A DNA stretch of 64,000 nt from positions 558,001-622,000 of the forward strand of contig JADKFX010000001.1 of NCBI GenBank assembly GCA_016717265.1, read 5' to 3'. This DNA comes from Saprospiraceae bacterium (GTDB lineage: Bacteria; Bacteroidota; Bacteroidia; Chitinophagales; Saprospiraceae). A model generated the notes under the pieces. The model worked only from the letters and a program-made list of their open reading frames with translations. It was not told the origin of the DNA and searched no databases. Of the stretch, positions 45,489 through 55,936 are shown piece by piece (position 1 is the stretch's first letter; every line of letters starts with the position of its first letter). A program made the translations under genes and the position numbers.

Positions 45489-45700
45489 TGAGGATTATGA
45501 TTAATCGAAATGATAAACATCCCTGGATCTAAAGCAAATATAGGAAGTTCGTACGTATTACTTAAACTAAATTCTTTGAGAATTTTACCATTCAGTTCAA
45601 TTAATTTTCCAGAATATATTTTATTTTCCTTGGCTCCAATTAAAAATATTTTAAAGCTACTATTTGAAGGGTTAAGATAAATTAAAATCTCTTCTTTCAA
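45458..45700 (-). pseudogene. Orphan T9SS sorting-tail remnant of a paralogous gene
   Basis: About 80 codons, from a TTG, encode only a type IX secretion C-terminal domain: ILIYLNPSNSSFKIFL ... ALDPGMFIISINHNPQWSTKVF. The frame continues upstream for some 15 codons (CSIREYKHNNTS) that resemble the residues in front of the tail in the 512-residue neighbour (NEYKFKDLD), then hits a stop. No signal peptide or propeller is attached. It is therefore the end of a lost tandem paralogue of the neighbouring gene. Confidence 0.65.
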
Positions 45701-45848
45701 TGAAGTGTTGTTATGTTTATATTCGCGTATACTGCATATAATATGGTATCCATATTTATTAAGTCCTTAAATTTATTTGTAATCTGTTAAAGCCCGGAAA
45801 AAATTCAAACACTATAAATTACTAAATTTTTATTATAAACACCTGCAC

Positions 45849-46433
45849 TTAGCTAAAATAATCCGATTCTAAAAGGCAATAAATTATAGAATCCAGAAAT
45901 ACTCCATTATAATAATAATTTTCGCGAAAATGCGCTTCTTTTACGAAATGATGTTTTTCTAAAATTTTCCTGGAAGCTGTATTTGCAATATTTACATTTG
46001 CTTCAATAGAATGAATTTTCAAAGTCTTAAAACCATAATGGATAATTGCTTTGATGGCTTCATCCATAATTCCTTGTCGATGATATTCCGGAAGTAACAT
46101 GTATCCGATTTCTGTTCTATGGTTTGGAAAATCAAATCTCCAAAAACCTATAGTTCCAATCATAGAGCTTTCGTTTCTCAAACAAATTGCCCAGGTAATA
46201 CCCTCATTGTTTATTAAAGATTCATTTACTTTATCAATAAGTAATATTACATCATTTACATCTTGTGCCATTGGACGATCAATATAACGCATCACAGTAG
46301 TATTGGATCGCAATCTGAATAGTATATCAGCATCTGTTTCTACTATTTTTCTAAGCAACAATTTATCCGTGGTAATTTCTGGAAATGGATCAAAGTTTAC
46401 TTCTAGCATACCATTAATTTTTAATGAATTCAA
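45849..46433 (-). CDS. GNAT acetyltransferase, RimJ/RimL type
   Basis: The 194-residue protein has the GNAT acetyl-CoA motif in IGYMLLPEYHRQGIMDEAIKAI (about residues 112-133), the N-terminal LLLRKIVETDADILFRL and the C-terminal ASRKILEKHHFVKEAHFRENYYYNG. Members acetylate N-terminal amines of ribosomal proteins or small molecules; the substrate is unknown. It is 33 bases behind the GH113-like gene. Confidence 0.88.
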   Translation of the reverse strand: MNSLKINGMLEVNFDPFPEITTDKLLLRKIVETDADILFRLRSNTTVMRYIDRPMAQDVNDVILLIDKVNESLINNEGITWAICLRNESSMIGTIGFWRFDFPNHRTEIGYMLLPEYHRQGIMDEAIKAIIHYGFKTLKIHSIEANVNIANTASRKILEKHHFVKEAHFRENYYYNGVFLDSIIYCLLESDYFS

Positions 46434-46466
46434 TTTATATAACGAATCCAGGTAAAAGAAAAGCCT

Positions 46467-47519
46467 TTACTTTCGATACCATTTTTGTATAATTTGTTCG
46501 GCTTGTTTACCCTGTGGTGTATAGTCCTTTTCAATATATCCTTCATGCCCTTCTCCATTTGGGAACCACTTCCATAAAAATCCTCCAGCCCACCATTTTT
46601 TATTCCACAAGGATTCATACATCGCTTCATAAGCATTGGCTTGCGTTTGTTGATTTATAGCATATTGTTCAATTTGCTTTTCAATCTCCCAACCCTTTCC
46701 AGCACTTCCATCAACACTTAAATACCCATATTCTGTAAAAATTATCTTCTTATTGAGTCTATTTGAATGTTTTTCCATGTCAGGAATGAAATTCTTCCAT
46801 TTTTGTTTCAAATAATTTACTTCCGGCGTTTTTTCCTCCGTCAATGGAAAATAAGCACTGATTCCTATATAATCTAAAGCATCCCAAAATGGCACTTCCA
46901 GGTAATGATCCCAATTCGCACTATAGCACAATTTACCTTTATAGATTTTCCGTATATCCGAAATTAATTTTCTAAAAAAGGCTTCTCGTTTTATCACTGC
47001 AATATTATATTCAGTAGCTATGCAAACCATTTCCACCTGGGTTTCAATCGCTATTTGTATAAATTGATTTAGATAGGCTGCATATTCTTTTTCCCAAATC
47101 TGCCAATCCGCTTCCGTTGTAAAATCCATACTTCCGACCCAGGATTTATGAATGTAAACCTGCGGTTTCAATAATACTTGAATGCCTTTTTCTTTTGCAA
47201 GTCGAATACTTTCACGTATTCCTTCCGGACGTTCTCCCCACCACTGCCAATTGTTTGGTTCATATTGGACTGCTGGTTTGCCAAAGGATGAAAACGCATA
47301 AGGAATCAATGCAATCCAATTTGCACCTGTATTTGTAATTGGTTCAATCGGATTTTTTGGAAATGGATTTGGCGGAGCAACCAGAGTAATTCCTTTAATT
47401 TTTTCATTTGTGTAAAATAAATTAAAAATCCTGTCTTTATTAAAGAACAAACTTATACTTAGTAAGCCAAAAATCGATAAGGATATAAATTTCAAAATTT
47501 TTATTTCAAAGATAAACAA
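46467..47519 (-). CDS. GH113-like glycoside hydrolase (beta-mannanase type)
   Basis: The 350-residue protein has an N-terminal membrane/signal segment (ILKFISLSIFGLLSISLFF) and a TIM barrel of the GH113 type: GANWIALIPYAFSS, LKPQVYIHKSWVG, VEMVCIATEYN with the likely acid/base Glu, YIGISAYFPLTEE, KIIFTEYGYLS with the likely nucleophile Glu, and GGFLWKWFPNG. It should cleave beta-1,4-mannan or a related glycan in the periplasm or at the surface. It is cotranscribed with the GNAT gene. Confidence 0.82.
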   Translation of the reverse strand: MFIFEIKILKFISLSIFGLLSISLFFNKDRIFNLFYTNEKIKGITLVAPPNPFPKNPIEPITNTGANWIALIPYAFSSFGKPAVQYEPNNWQWWGERPEGIRESIRLAKEKGIQVLLKPQVYIHKSWVGSMDFTTEADWQIWEKEYAAYLNQFIQIAIETQVEMVCIATEYNIAVIKREAFFRKLISDIRKIYKGKLCYSANWDHYLEVPFWDALDYIGISAYFPLTEEKTPEVNYLKQKWKNFIPDMEKHSNRLNKKIIFTEYGYLSVDGSAGKGWEIEKQIEQYAINQQTQANAYEAMYESLWNKKWWAGGFLWKWFPNGEGHEGYIEKDYTPQGKQAEQIIQKWYRK

Positions 47520-47589
47520 GCTTTTCGAATCCTATGTTTTCAAATTCAATGTTCGATATTTAATTTAATCCTATTTTTATACTCTTTTT

Positions 47590-48198
47590 ATGTTTGTTTC
47601 TATGTTGCTCCCTAAATCTTATTTTCAAAATCAGGATGTCTTGTTTTTAGCGAAAGACTTACTTGGTAAAGTTTTAATTACAAACATTGAAGGGCAAATC
47701 TGCAGCGGGATCATCGTTGAAACGGAAGCTTATAGAGCACCCGATGATAAAGCTTGTCATGCTTATAATAATCGAAAGACAGAACGCACGAAAACGATGT
47801 TTTTGGATGGAGGACATGCATATATCTATCTGTGTTATGGTATGCATCATTTATTGAATGTTGTTACTGCAACGGAAGGGAAAGCGCAGGCTGTATTAAT
47901 TCGTGCGATCGAACCTTTGGATGGAATAGAACAAATGAAAATTCGCAGAAAAACCCCGGCGTTTAATTTAAGCTTAACAAAAGGACCTGGAAACCTTACA
48001 AAAGCATTTGGAATCGATAAACGCCTCAATGAAACCAAATTTTATGAAGCTGAAAGTGCAATTCAAATCTATGATGAAAACAAACACTATAGTTTAGAGC
48101 AAATTGCTATTTCAAAACGAATTGGTGTAGATTATGCAGAAGAATGTGCACACTGGCTCTGGCGGTACTATGTAAAAGAGAATCCGTATGTGAGTTAA
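47590..48198 (+). CDS. DNA-3-methyladenine glycosylase (AAG/MPG type)
   Basis: The 202-residue protein removes alkylated purines from DNA. The family motifs are visible: LAKDLLGKVL, VETEAYRAPDDKACHAYN with the catalytic Glu (about residue 47), TMFLDGGHAYIYLCYGMHHLLNVV and LTKGPGNLTKAFGI. The length is normal for bacterial members. The second Met (position 5) may be the real start. It is divergent from the GH113-like gene. Confidence 0.92.
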   Translation: MFVSMLLPKSYFQNQDVLFLAKDLLGKVLITNIEGQICSGIIVETEAYRAPDDKACHAYNNRKTERTKTMFLDGGHAYIYLCYGMHHLLNVVTATEGKAQAVLIRAIEPLDGIEQMKIRRKTPAFNLSLTKGPGNLTKAFGIDKRLNETKFYEAESAIQIYDENKHYSLEQIAISKRIGVDYAEECAHWLWRYYVKENPYVS

Positions 48199-48475
48199 TC
48201 CAGCTGTTTTATTCGAAATTGCAAACGATGAATAATGCAAACAAAGGCAATAATAAAACGGATGCTGATTTAGTAAATGGTTTTAAATACCCCTTCGAAT
48301 CCTTATTCTAAAAAAATAGTTTTCGGTTTAGATAATACTATTTTGTGCTTGCAAACTATGGAATACAAAAATTAATAAAACCGGAATGAATTTCAAAAAC
48401 GAATGAAAGCTGCTGCTTAAAATCCTGGTAAACAGGCAAGCATAAAATTTTCAAAGTAAAACCAAAAAATAAATA

Positions 48476-48626
48476 TTAGACTTCTTTTTCAGGTTCTTTT
48501 TCTACGATCGGTTTTTCATCAGAAACATGCTGACCACTATGCGGTACAGGTTCTGAAGATTTGTCTTTATGAAAAGGAGAAGGACCAATCAATCGCTCTA
48601 CATCCGATTTATGCAACACTTCTTTT
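48476..48626 (-). pseudogene. ftsH: FtsH C-terminal tail, displaced by frameshifts
   Basis: Behind the stop of the FtsH core frame the protein continues in other frames: NELEIIAHELL in one, then IIEKEVLHKSDVERLIGPSP and a charged tail ending KEPEKEV, TAA at 48,476-48,478. Restoring one A near 48,660 and one G near 48,630 joins it to the core. The complete gene, 48,476-50,460, would give about 662 residues, normal for Bacteroidota. Confidence 0.7.
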
Positions 48627-49778
<1,152 letters not shown>

Positions 49779-49890
49779 CCCTTTAGGTATTTTACCTCCA
49801 AGGGAAGTATATTTTTAGGATTTTTTAGAAAATCTACGACTTCCATTACTTCTTCCTTCGCTTCTTCCAAACCTGCAACATCAGCAAAAG

Positions 49891-50460
49891 TTACATTGGT
49901 ATTTTGATTTTTTCAAATAAGGTAGCTTTTGATTTACCAATATTAAAAATTTGTGATCCTGGTCCTGAACCACCACCACCTACCCGACGCATCAGAAACA
50001 TCCAGATTGCGAGAATTATTAAAAATGGAACCACAAAGGAAAGTATCGGACCTAACCAATTTTGTTTTTCTTCGTAACTAATATTTATTTTATTCGTTAA
50101 TTGATCATTGTACTTATCTATTTTTTCCTGAAATTTTTCTGCAGGTCCTATATTAAAATAATAGTTTGGTCTTACACCCAGGGACGAGGTCATTTTATCT
50201 TTATATTCATCTCTGTTTACAGCATCTTTTGAAAGATAAACATAGGCTTGTTTCATATTGACAACTTCTATCTTTTCAATATCTCCTTTAGAAGCCATTT
50301 CATTAAAACGAAGGGAGCTGATATTTCCTTTACCAGGAGATACCATATAAAATAAATTTACTCCTATGATTACTAAAAGTATAATGCCATAGATCCAATA
50401 TGCATTAAATCCTTCATTACTTTTTTTAGGATTATTATTTGATGGTGGTGGTGTTTCCAT
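49891..50460 (-). CDS. ftsH: FtsH N-terminal membrane segment, frameshifted
   Basis: The 189-codon frame has the first membrane helix (WIYGIILLVIIGVNLFYM), the periplasmic FtsH extracellular domain and the second helix (GPILSFVVPFLIILAIWMFLMRR), followed by IFNIGKSKATLFEK. There one A is missing from an A-run near 49,908 and the frame ends. Downstream in the next frame the sequence continues as expected: NVTFADVAGLEEAKEEVMEV. It is 64 bases behind rsfS, the usual order in the phylum. Confidence 0.85.
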   Translation of the reverse strand: METPPPSNNNPKKSNEGFNAYWIYGIILLVIIGVNLFYMVSPGKGNISSLRFNEMASKGDIEKIEVVNMKQAYVYLSKDAVNRDEYKDKMTSSLGVRPNYYFNIGPAEKFQEKIDKYNDQLTNKINISYEEKQNWLGPILSFVVPFLIILAIWMFLMRRVGGGGSGPGSQIFNIGKSKATLFEKIKIPM

Positions 50461-50524
50461 AAATTTATTAATTTTCGGTAATAGAATTAAAATAACGAAT
50501 AAAAGCTAAAAGAAGTTGCAAAGA

Positions 50525-50911
50525 TTAGATATTCTTATATTCTGTAAACTTCGCATCACTCCATAAATCCTCCAGTTCATAGTATTTCCTGGTATCCTTA
50601 TCGAATATATGTACGACTACATCAAAAAAATCAACTAATACCCAACGAGCGCCTATTTGGCCTTCAGAATGTGCTAATTCACCTGTTTCTTCTTTAACTC
50701 TTCGCTCTAAATTTCCAGCGATAGCTTTAATTTGTGTGCTGCTTTCACCTTCACAGATGACGAAAAAACTAGCGGGTGCATCTGGTAAATGCCTTAAGTC
50801 AAGTTGGACTATATTTTTACCTTTGATATCCTGGATACTGTCGATGACAAGTGCTAAGAATTCCGAATTTTTTTTGGCTAAAGGGGCAGTGTTTGCTTTT
50901 GTACGTGGCAA
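50525..50911 (-). CDS. rsfS: Ribosomal silencing factor RsfS
   Basis: The 128-residue protein binds ribosomal protein uL14 and blocks subunit joining under starvation. Family segments are IQDIKGKNIVQLDLRHLP, FFVICEGESSTQIKAIAGNLERRV, and the strongly conserved GQIGARWVLVDFFDVVVHIFDKDTRKYYELEDLWSDA. The pair rsfS-ftsH with divergent birA is a conserved Bacteroidota arrangement. Confidence 0.93.
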   Translation of the reverse strand: MPRTKANTAPLAKKNSEFLALVIDSIQDIKGKNIVQLDLRHLPDAPASFFVICEGESSTQIKAIAGNLERRVKEETGELAHSEGQIGARWVLVDFFDVVVHIFDKDTRKYYELEDLWSDAKFTEYKNI

Positions 50912-50978
50912 TGGAATGAATAAATGGTGAAGTAAATATATAAATTTTCTTTAATATAATATAATTTTTATAGAATTC

Positions 50979-51719
50979 ATGGATTTTGATTTTCCATATC
51001 TCTACTTACCAGAAACAGAATCAACCAATCAACTGGCTATAGATATGATATCAAAAACCAATCCAGCTGATGGTTTTATGCTAATAACTGACTATCAGAC
51101 AGCAGGAAGGGGACAATATGGCAGAATTTGGCAAAGTAAAGCCGGAAAAAACTTATTAGTCAGTTTCATTTTCTACCCTAAAAACATCCCAATAAATAAG
51201 ATATTCCGATTAAATCTTGCGGCAAGTCTTGCTATTATCCGTTGCCTAAAGACTTTTGATATAGCCGAATTAAGCATAAAATGGCCCAATGATATTTATA
51301 TCCAGAATCAAAAAATAGCAGGTATCCTGATTCAAAATATTTTGAAAGCTTCAGAAATACAAGCTGCTGTAATCGGTATTGGCTTAAATGTAAATCAAGA
51401 ATACTTTTCAACAGAACTTTCTGCAAGCTCACTTCAGAATATCCTGGGAAAAGAAATGGATATCAAAAAAATAGCATCCGACATCAGAGCGCAGTTGCTA
51501 ACTTTATTAAAAACAAGGAGTACAGAAGACTGGAGCTTATTATTAGCAGAATACAATGAGGTGCTTTATAAAAAAAATAAAAAACACGTATTTAATACGG
51601 CTGCTATAAATCCAATGCTTGCAAGTATACAATATGTTACAGAAGATGGAAAAATCCATTTGTTAACTGAAAATCAAGAAATCATTTCTTTTACATTTGG
51701 GGAATTAAATTACAAATAA
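50979..51719 (+). CDS. birA: Biotin--[acetyl-CoA-carboxylase] ligase
   Basis: The 246-residue enzyme joins biotin to carboxylases. It has ETESTNQLA, TDYQTAGRGQYGRIWQS (the GRGRxxR-type biotinyl-AMP loop, here AGRGQYGR), KWPNDIY and IGIGLNVNQ. There is no N-terminal DNA-binding domain, so it is not a repressor. The divergent start shares a short intergenic region with rsfS. Confidence 0.92.
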   Translation: MDFDFPYLYLPETESTNQLAIDMISKTNPADGFMLITDYQTAGRGQYGRIWQSKAGKNLLVSFIFYPKNIPINKIFRLNLAASLAIIRCLKTFDIAELSIKWPNDIYIQNQKIAGILIQNILKASEIQAAVIGIGLNVNQEYFSTELSASSLQNILGKEMDIKKIASDIRAQLLTLLKTRSTEDWSLLLAEYNEVLYKKNKKHVFNTAAINPMLASIQYVTEDGKIHLLTENQEIISFTFGELNYK

Positions 51720-51732
51720 ATTATATCCATAG

Positions 51733-52047
51733 ATGGAATCAAATGCAGGCTATTATGCGGTTATTTTTACCAGTGTTTTATCAGAAGACACTGCCGGTTA
51801 TCAGGAAATGTCACAACGAATGCTTGAATTGGCAATGCAGCAGGAAGGGTATTTAGGACACGAAACAGCGCGTTCTGAAATCGGCATCACCATAAGTTAT
51901 TGGAAGAGTTTGGAAGCCATAAAAATTTGGAAACAAAATGAAGAACATCTTTTTGCTCAAGCACAAGGTAGAAAACGCTGGTATCAATCCTATCATTTAA
52001 AAATTTGTAAAGTGGAACGGGAATATAGTTTTAACAATAACTTCTAA
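51733..52047 (+). CDS. Antibiotic biosynthesis monooxygenase (ABM) domain protein
   Basis: The 104-residue protein is a single ferredoxin-like ABM domain: YYAVIFTSVLSEDTAGYQEMSQRMLELAMQQEGYLGHETARSE, then ITISYWKSLEAIKIWKQNEEHLFAQ and WYQSYHLKICKVEREY. This matches the YgiN/HmoB-like group that binds haem or quinones. It lies 13 bases behind birA and is probably cotranscribed with it. Confidence 0.85.
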   Translation: MESNAGYYAVIFTSVLSEDTAGYQEMSQRMLELAMQQEGYLGHETARSEIGITISYWKSLEAIKIWKQNEEHLFAQAQGRKRWYQSYHLKICKVEREYSFNNNF

Positions 52048-52166
52048 ATGTATATTCAATTTGAAATACCCTTTCGAATTCTGTTTTGATCTTTATCTGC
52101 GAATATTGAATTAAAATGAAAATACAAGATTTAAAAATTGAGATAAGTTTATAACCGACCATATAT

Positions 52167-53411
52167 TTGATTATGAATGCAGAACAAAAACCACTTTCAA
52201 AATCTATTTTTTCGATTCCAGTCCTCGTAGCAGCATTAGGCTATTTTGTAGATATTTATGATTTACAATTATTTAATATTGTTGGAAAAGAATCTTTAGA
52301 AAAAGGTTTAAAATTAGCCCCCGAAGCCATTGCACAATATGACTATCAATTATTTCTCTGGCAGATGGGTGGCATGTTGTTGGGTGGAATTGTATTTGGA
52401 ATTTTGGGTGATAAATTAGGTCGAAAATCCGTTTTGTTTTCTTCTATTTTAATTTATTCATTAGCCAATATTGCAAATGCTTTTGTAACGGATATTCATC
52501 AATACCAAATAGTGCGTTTAATCGCAGGCTTTGGATTAAGTGGAGAACTCGGAGCTGCGATTACTTTAATTTCTGAAATTATCGATAAAGAACGCCGCGG
52601 ATGGGGTACTATGATCGTTGTATCGGCCGGTGCTTTGGGTGCTGTTGCCGGAAACTTAATTGCAAAGCAAACAGATTGGCAGGTATCGTATATCGTAGGG
52701 GGCGTTTTAGGTTTAGTTTTATTAGCATTTCGCGTAGGCACTTTTGAAAGTGGCATGTTTGATCGATTAAAAACGAAAGCAATTCAAAAAGGAAACTTTT
52801 TTATGTTGTTTCGGGAGCGATCGACCTTTATAAAATATATGTGTTGCATTATGGTTGGACTTCCGGTTTGGTTTGTCATAGGAATTCTGGTAAAATTTTC
52901 AGGAAAATATGCAATGTATTTAGGAATCGAAGGTCCGATTTCAACGGGCGATGCGATTATGTATTCTTATATTGGATTGTCCATTGGAGATCTGGCTAGT
53001 GGCTGGTTAAGTCAGGTGTGGAGAAGCAGAAGAAAAGTGGTATTTACCTATTTAATATTCACTTGTATACTTACCGTCATTTATTTATATGCAAGAGGCA
53101 TCAGTGTCACGGCATTTTATTTTTTAAGTTTTGGTTTAGGATTTGCTACTGGCTTTTGGGCATTATTTGTAAGTATCGCTTCTGAACAATTTGGAACCAA
53201 TATCAGAGCTACGGTAACGACCACAGTGCCTAATTTTGTTCGGGGTGCTGTTATTCCAATTACCTTATCCTTTAATTATTTATTGAATTTGTATGAAATT
53301 CAAACTGCTACCTGGATTGTTGGAGGTGTATGTTTATTTTTAAGTGGTATTTCTACCTATATATTAAAAGAAACTTTTGCAAAAGATCTGGATTATTATG
53401 AGACCAGTTAG
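52167..53411 (+). CDS. Major facilitator superfamily transporter
   Basis: The 414-residue protein has twelve predicted membrane helices. The MFS loop-2/3 motif appears as GILGDKLGRKSVLF, and GFGLSGELGAAITLISEIIDKERRGWGTM gives the helix-4/5 motif of the sugar-acid and aromatic-acid transporters. GLSIGDLASGWLSQVWRSRRKV is the second-half copy. The substrate is not determined; metabolite:H+ symport of organic acids is plausible. Confidence 0.88.
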   Translation: MIMNAEQKPLSKSIFSIPVLVAALGYFVDIYDLQLFNIVGKESLEKGLKLAPEAIAQYDYQLFLWQMGGMLLGGIVFGILGDKLGRKSVLFSSILIYSLANIANAFVTDIHQYQIVRLIAGFGLSGELGAAITLISEIIDKERRGWGTMIVVSAGALGAVAGNLIAKQTDWQVSYIVGGVLGLVLLAFRVGTFESGMFDRLKTKAIQKGNFFMLFRERSTFIKYMCCIMVGLPVWFVIGILVKFSGKYAMYLGIEGPISTGDAIMYSYIGLSIGDLASGWLSQVWRSRRKVVFTYLIFTCILTVIYLYARGISVTAFYFLSFGLGFATGFWALFVSIASEQFGTNIRATVTTTVPNFVRGAVIPITLSFNYLLNLYEIQTATWIVGGVCLFLSGISTYILKETFAKDLDYYETS

Positions 53412-53659
53412 TTTTTGTTGGAATGTATTAAAAAAAATTATTGAAAATTTGTAATAAATTATCCTTTGGATAAATAATAAATGAGATCAGGCTAGTTGTT
53501 TTCAATATTTTATTCCGCGAGTACAAGTATTTTATCTGCATGAAATCTTTAGGCATTTGTGCTATGTGTTTTTATTCAGCGGTATTAAAATTGGTAATTA
53601 ATAAAAGAGATTAAACTCAATTCTAAAAACGGAGTATTACATTTGCAAAAATTTAATCT

Positions 53660-55210
53660 GTGTCTGAAGATAAAATACAGCCTGCTTTATTGTCTGCCGA
53701 ACATGTTGAGCAGTGTATTTCTTTACTGCAATATTTATGTGAACATGGAGATCAATTGGTAAACATACCAGAAGATCAACAGATCGCATTGATGAAAGCT
53801 GCAGGTTTATTTTCAAGACCAGATCGCAAGGAACTTAAAAAGAGAAATAAAGGATTAAATAAACATATAAATCAGAAAATACAAGCCCATAATAAAGAAG
53901 CGAAAGCGAGCAGTGGAATTCGAAAAGTGCGAACAGAATCTATCTTTATTGCACCCCAACAATTGGCAGCAGAAACATTGCAGAATCAATCGGAAAAACA
54001 ATATTTGAGTTCGCCCAGAAATTGTTATATCTGTAAAGCCGAATACCAGGAGATACATCATTTTTATGATGCGATGTGTATTTCTTGTGGCGATTATAAT
54101 TATGCCAAACGATTTCAACATTGTGATTTGCGAAATCAGGTAGCATTAATTACGGGTTCCAGATTAAAAATAGGATTTCATGCCGCATTAAAAATGTTGC
54201 GTTCCGGAGCCACTGTAATTGCGACTACCCGATTTCCGATTGATTCTGCTATACGATATTCAAAAGAAACAGATTTTGAAGAATGGAAAGACAGATTGCA
54301 TATTTATGGTTTGGATTTGCGACATATCCCAAGTGTTGAATTATTTTGTTCGCATATTTTAAATCATTTTTCCAGACTAGATATACTTATAAATAATGCA
54401 GCACAAACAGTGCGAAGGCCACCTGGATTTTTTAGTTATCTGATGGAATTAGAAACAACCCCATTAGAGCGATTGCCAATGGCAGCACAAACGATACTTC
54501 AGAATTATAAAAATATTGTCGATCAGATCAAACAAATTAATGTTGAAGAGCGGGGTCTTCAAAATTTGCCGGCATCCTGGGAAATCAGAGAACCCGGTAT
54601 AGGAATTAGTGCTTCGGCGGCATTATCGCAGATCCCATATAAATTTGACAATACCAATGATGGAAAGCAATTATTTCCGACTGGACAGTTGGATGCAGAT
54701 TTGCAGCAAGTTGATTTAAGAAAAACCAATAGTTGGCGATTAAAATTAGGAGAAATAGAAACGCCGGAAATGATTGAAGTTCAATTGGTAAATGCTATTG
54801 CGCCTTTTGTTTTAAACAACCGTTTAATTGCTTTAATGAAGCGGGAGTATACAGGACAAAAGCATATTGTAAATGTAACGGCGATGGAAGGTAAATTTTA
54901 TCGGTTTACTAAATCTTCGAGACATCCGCATACGAATATGGCAAAAGCTGCTCTTAATATGATGACGCATACAGCTGCTCCCGAGCTAGCAAAAGAAGGA
55001 ATTTATATGAATGCTGTAGATACTGGTTGGGTAACCGATGAAGATCCATTTGAACTAGCACAATTAAAAACCGAACTACATGATTTTCAACCCCCTTTGG
55101 ATATTGTAGATGGTGCTGCCAGAATTTGTGATCCTTTTATTGATGGAATTATAACCGGGAAACACTGGTGTGGTAAATTTTTAAAAGATTATATGCCAAT
55201 TGATTGGTGA
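53660..55210 (+). CDS. Short-chain dehydrogenase with N-terminal zinc-ribbon extension
   Basis: The 516-residue protein starts with GTG. Residues 1-110 form a basic helical region, followed by a four-cysteine zinc ribbon CYICK ... CISCGDYNYAKR (about residues 117-150). The SDR core starts with LITGSRLKIGFHAALKMLRSGA, a slightly unusual nucleotide motif (TGSRLKIG in place of TGxxxGIG), then DILINNAAQTVRRPPGF. The catalytic Tyr-Lys pair is not evident in a canonical YxxxK, as HTNMAKAALNMMTH occupies that site. A large insertion lies at about 250-360. The substrate is unknown. Confidence 0.8.
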   Translation: MSEDKIQPALLSAEHVEQCISLLQYLCEHGDQLVNIPEDQQIALMKAAGLFSRPDRKELKKRNKGLNKHINQKIQAHNKEAKASSGIRKVRTESIFIAPQQLAAETLQNQSEKQYLSSPRNCYICKAEYQEIHHFYDAMCISCGDYNYAKRFQHCDLRNQVALITGSRLKIGFHAALKMLRSGATVIATTRFPIDSAIRYSKETDFEEWKDRLHIYGLDLRHIPSVELFCSHILNHFSRLDILINNAAQTVRRPPGFFSYLMELETTPLERLPMAAQTILQNYKNIVDQIKQINVEERGLQNLPASWEIREPGIGISASAALSQIPYKFDNTNDGKQLFPTGQLDADLQQVDLRKTNSWRLKLGEIETPEMIEVQLVNAIAPFVLNNRLIALMKREYTGQKHIVNVTAMEGKFYRFTKSSRHPHTNMAKAALNMMTHTAAPELAKEGIYMNAVDTGWVTDEDPFELAQLKTELHDFQPPLDIVDGAARICDPFIDGIITGKHWCGKFLKDYMPIDW

Positions 55211-55394
55211 CTGAACGCTTCGCTACCGCGAATAAGAGTGCCAACAGGCACTCTTAAGTAAAGGAACTGCGAGCTCCCCGCGAGCAGCTAGTAAAATGTT
55301 TCTTCGCTACCGCGAATAAGAGTGCCAGCAGGCACTCTTAAGTGATGACTGACCATTTCGCTACTGCGAATAAGAGTGCCTGCTGGCACTCTTA
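55209..55394 (+). repeat. Three copies of a hairpin-bearing repeat
   Basis: Three units, CGCTACCGCGAA followed by TAAGAGTGCC-N4-GGCACTCTTA, have identical perfect 10-bp stems at 55,233-55,256, 55,317-55,340 and 55,371-55,394. Loops are AACA, AGCA and TGCT. The first directly follows the SDR stop codon and may act as terminator or mRNA 3' guard. A relative lies behind asnB. Confidence 0.8.
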
Positions 55395-55665
55395 CGGGAA
55401 GGAACTGCGAGCTCCGCGAGCAGCTAGTAGGATTATATTAGGATCATGTTAATTCATCCAGAACATTTCACCCCCGCGAGCAGCTAGTAGGAAGTAATTA
55501 TTGTTTTGACAGATCATTTCACCCCCGCGAGCAGCTAGTAGGATTATAGTAGGATCATGTTAATTCATTCTGTTCATTTCATCTCTCCACGAGCAGCTAG
55601 TAGGATTATATTAGGATCATATTAATTTATTCAGACCATTTCACCCCCGCGAGCAGCTTCTAAAA
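55279..55665 (+). repeat. Tandem-like array of GCGAGCAGCTAGTAGG units
   Basis: Six copies of (C)GCGAGCAGCTAGTAGG start near 55,279, 55,415, 55,475, 55,526, 55,588 and 55,649; the last five are 51-63 bases apart. The spacers also repeat: ATTATATTAGGATCATGTTA followed by ATTCAT, then CATTTCACCCCC. No reading frame crosses it. The remaining part of the gap to 55,936 shows no gene. Confidence 0.8.
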
Positions 55666-55936
55666 TATTTCTTTTTTAAATATGCTAAGCTTTGCAGAAA
55701 GTATTTATTCTTACAAGATAAAATCTAATTCGAGTCAAGTTCAAAATTTGACCTTAAATTTTTTATGATCGAGGAAGACGTTCAAAATACAGCGCAAGGT
55801 GAACATTTTTCAAAGCCAAACTTTTGGAGATTCTTCTATAAAATAAACGAACGCTGTAACACCATAAAACCAAAGGCCATAGAAGAAAAATGCGATTGAC
55901 AGCGATTTAAAGCAGCTGCATTAAATTTAAGAATTT

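Noticed and set aside
55209..55665. CRISPR array
   Set aside because: The repeats vary in spacing, the spacers are themselves repeated, there are no unique spacers of constant length and no cas genes.
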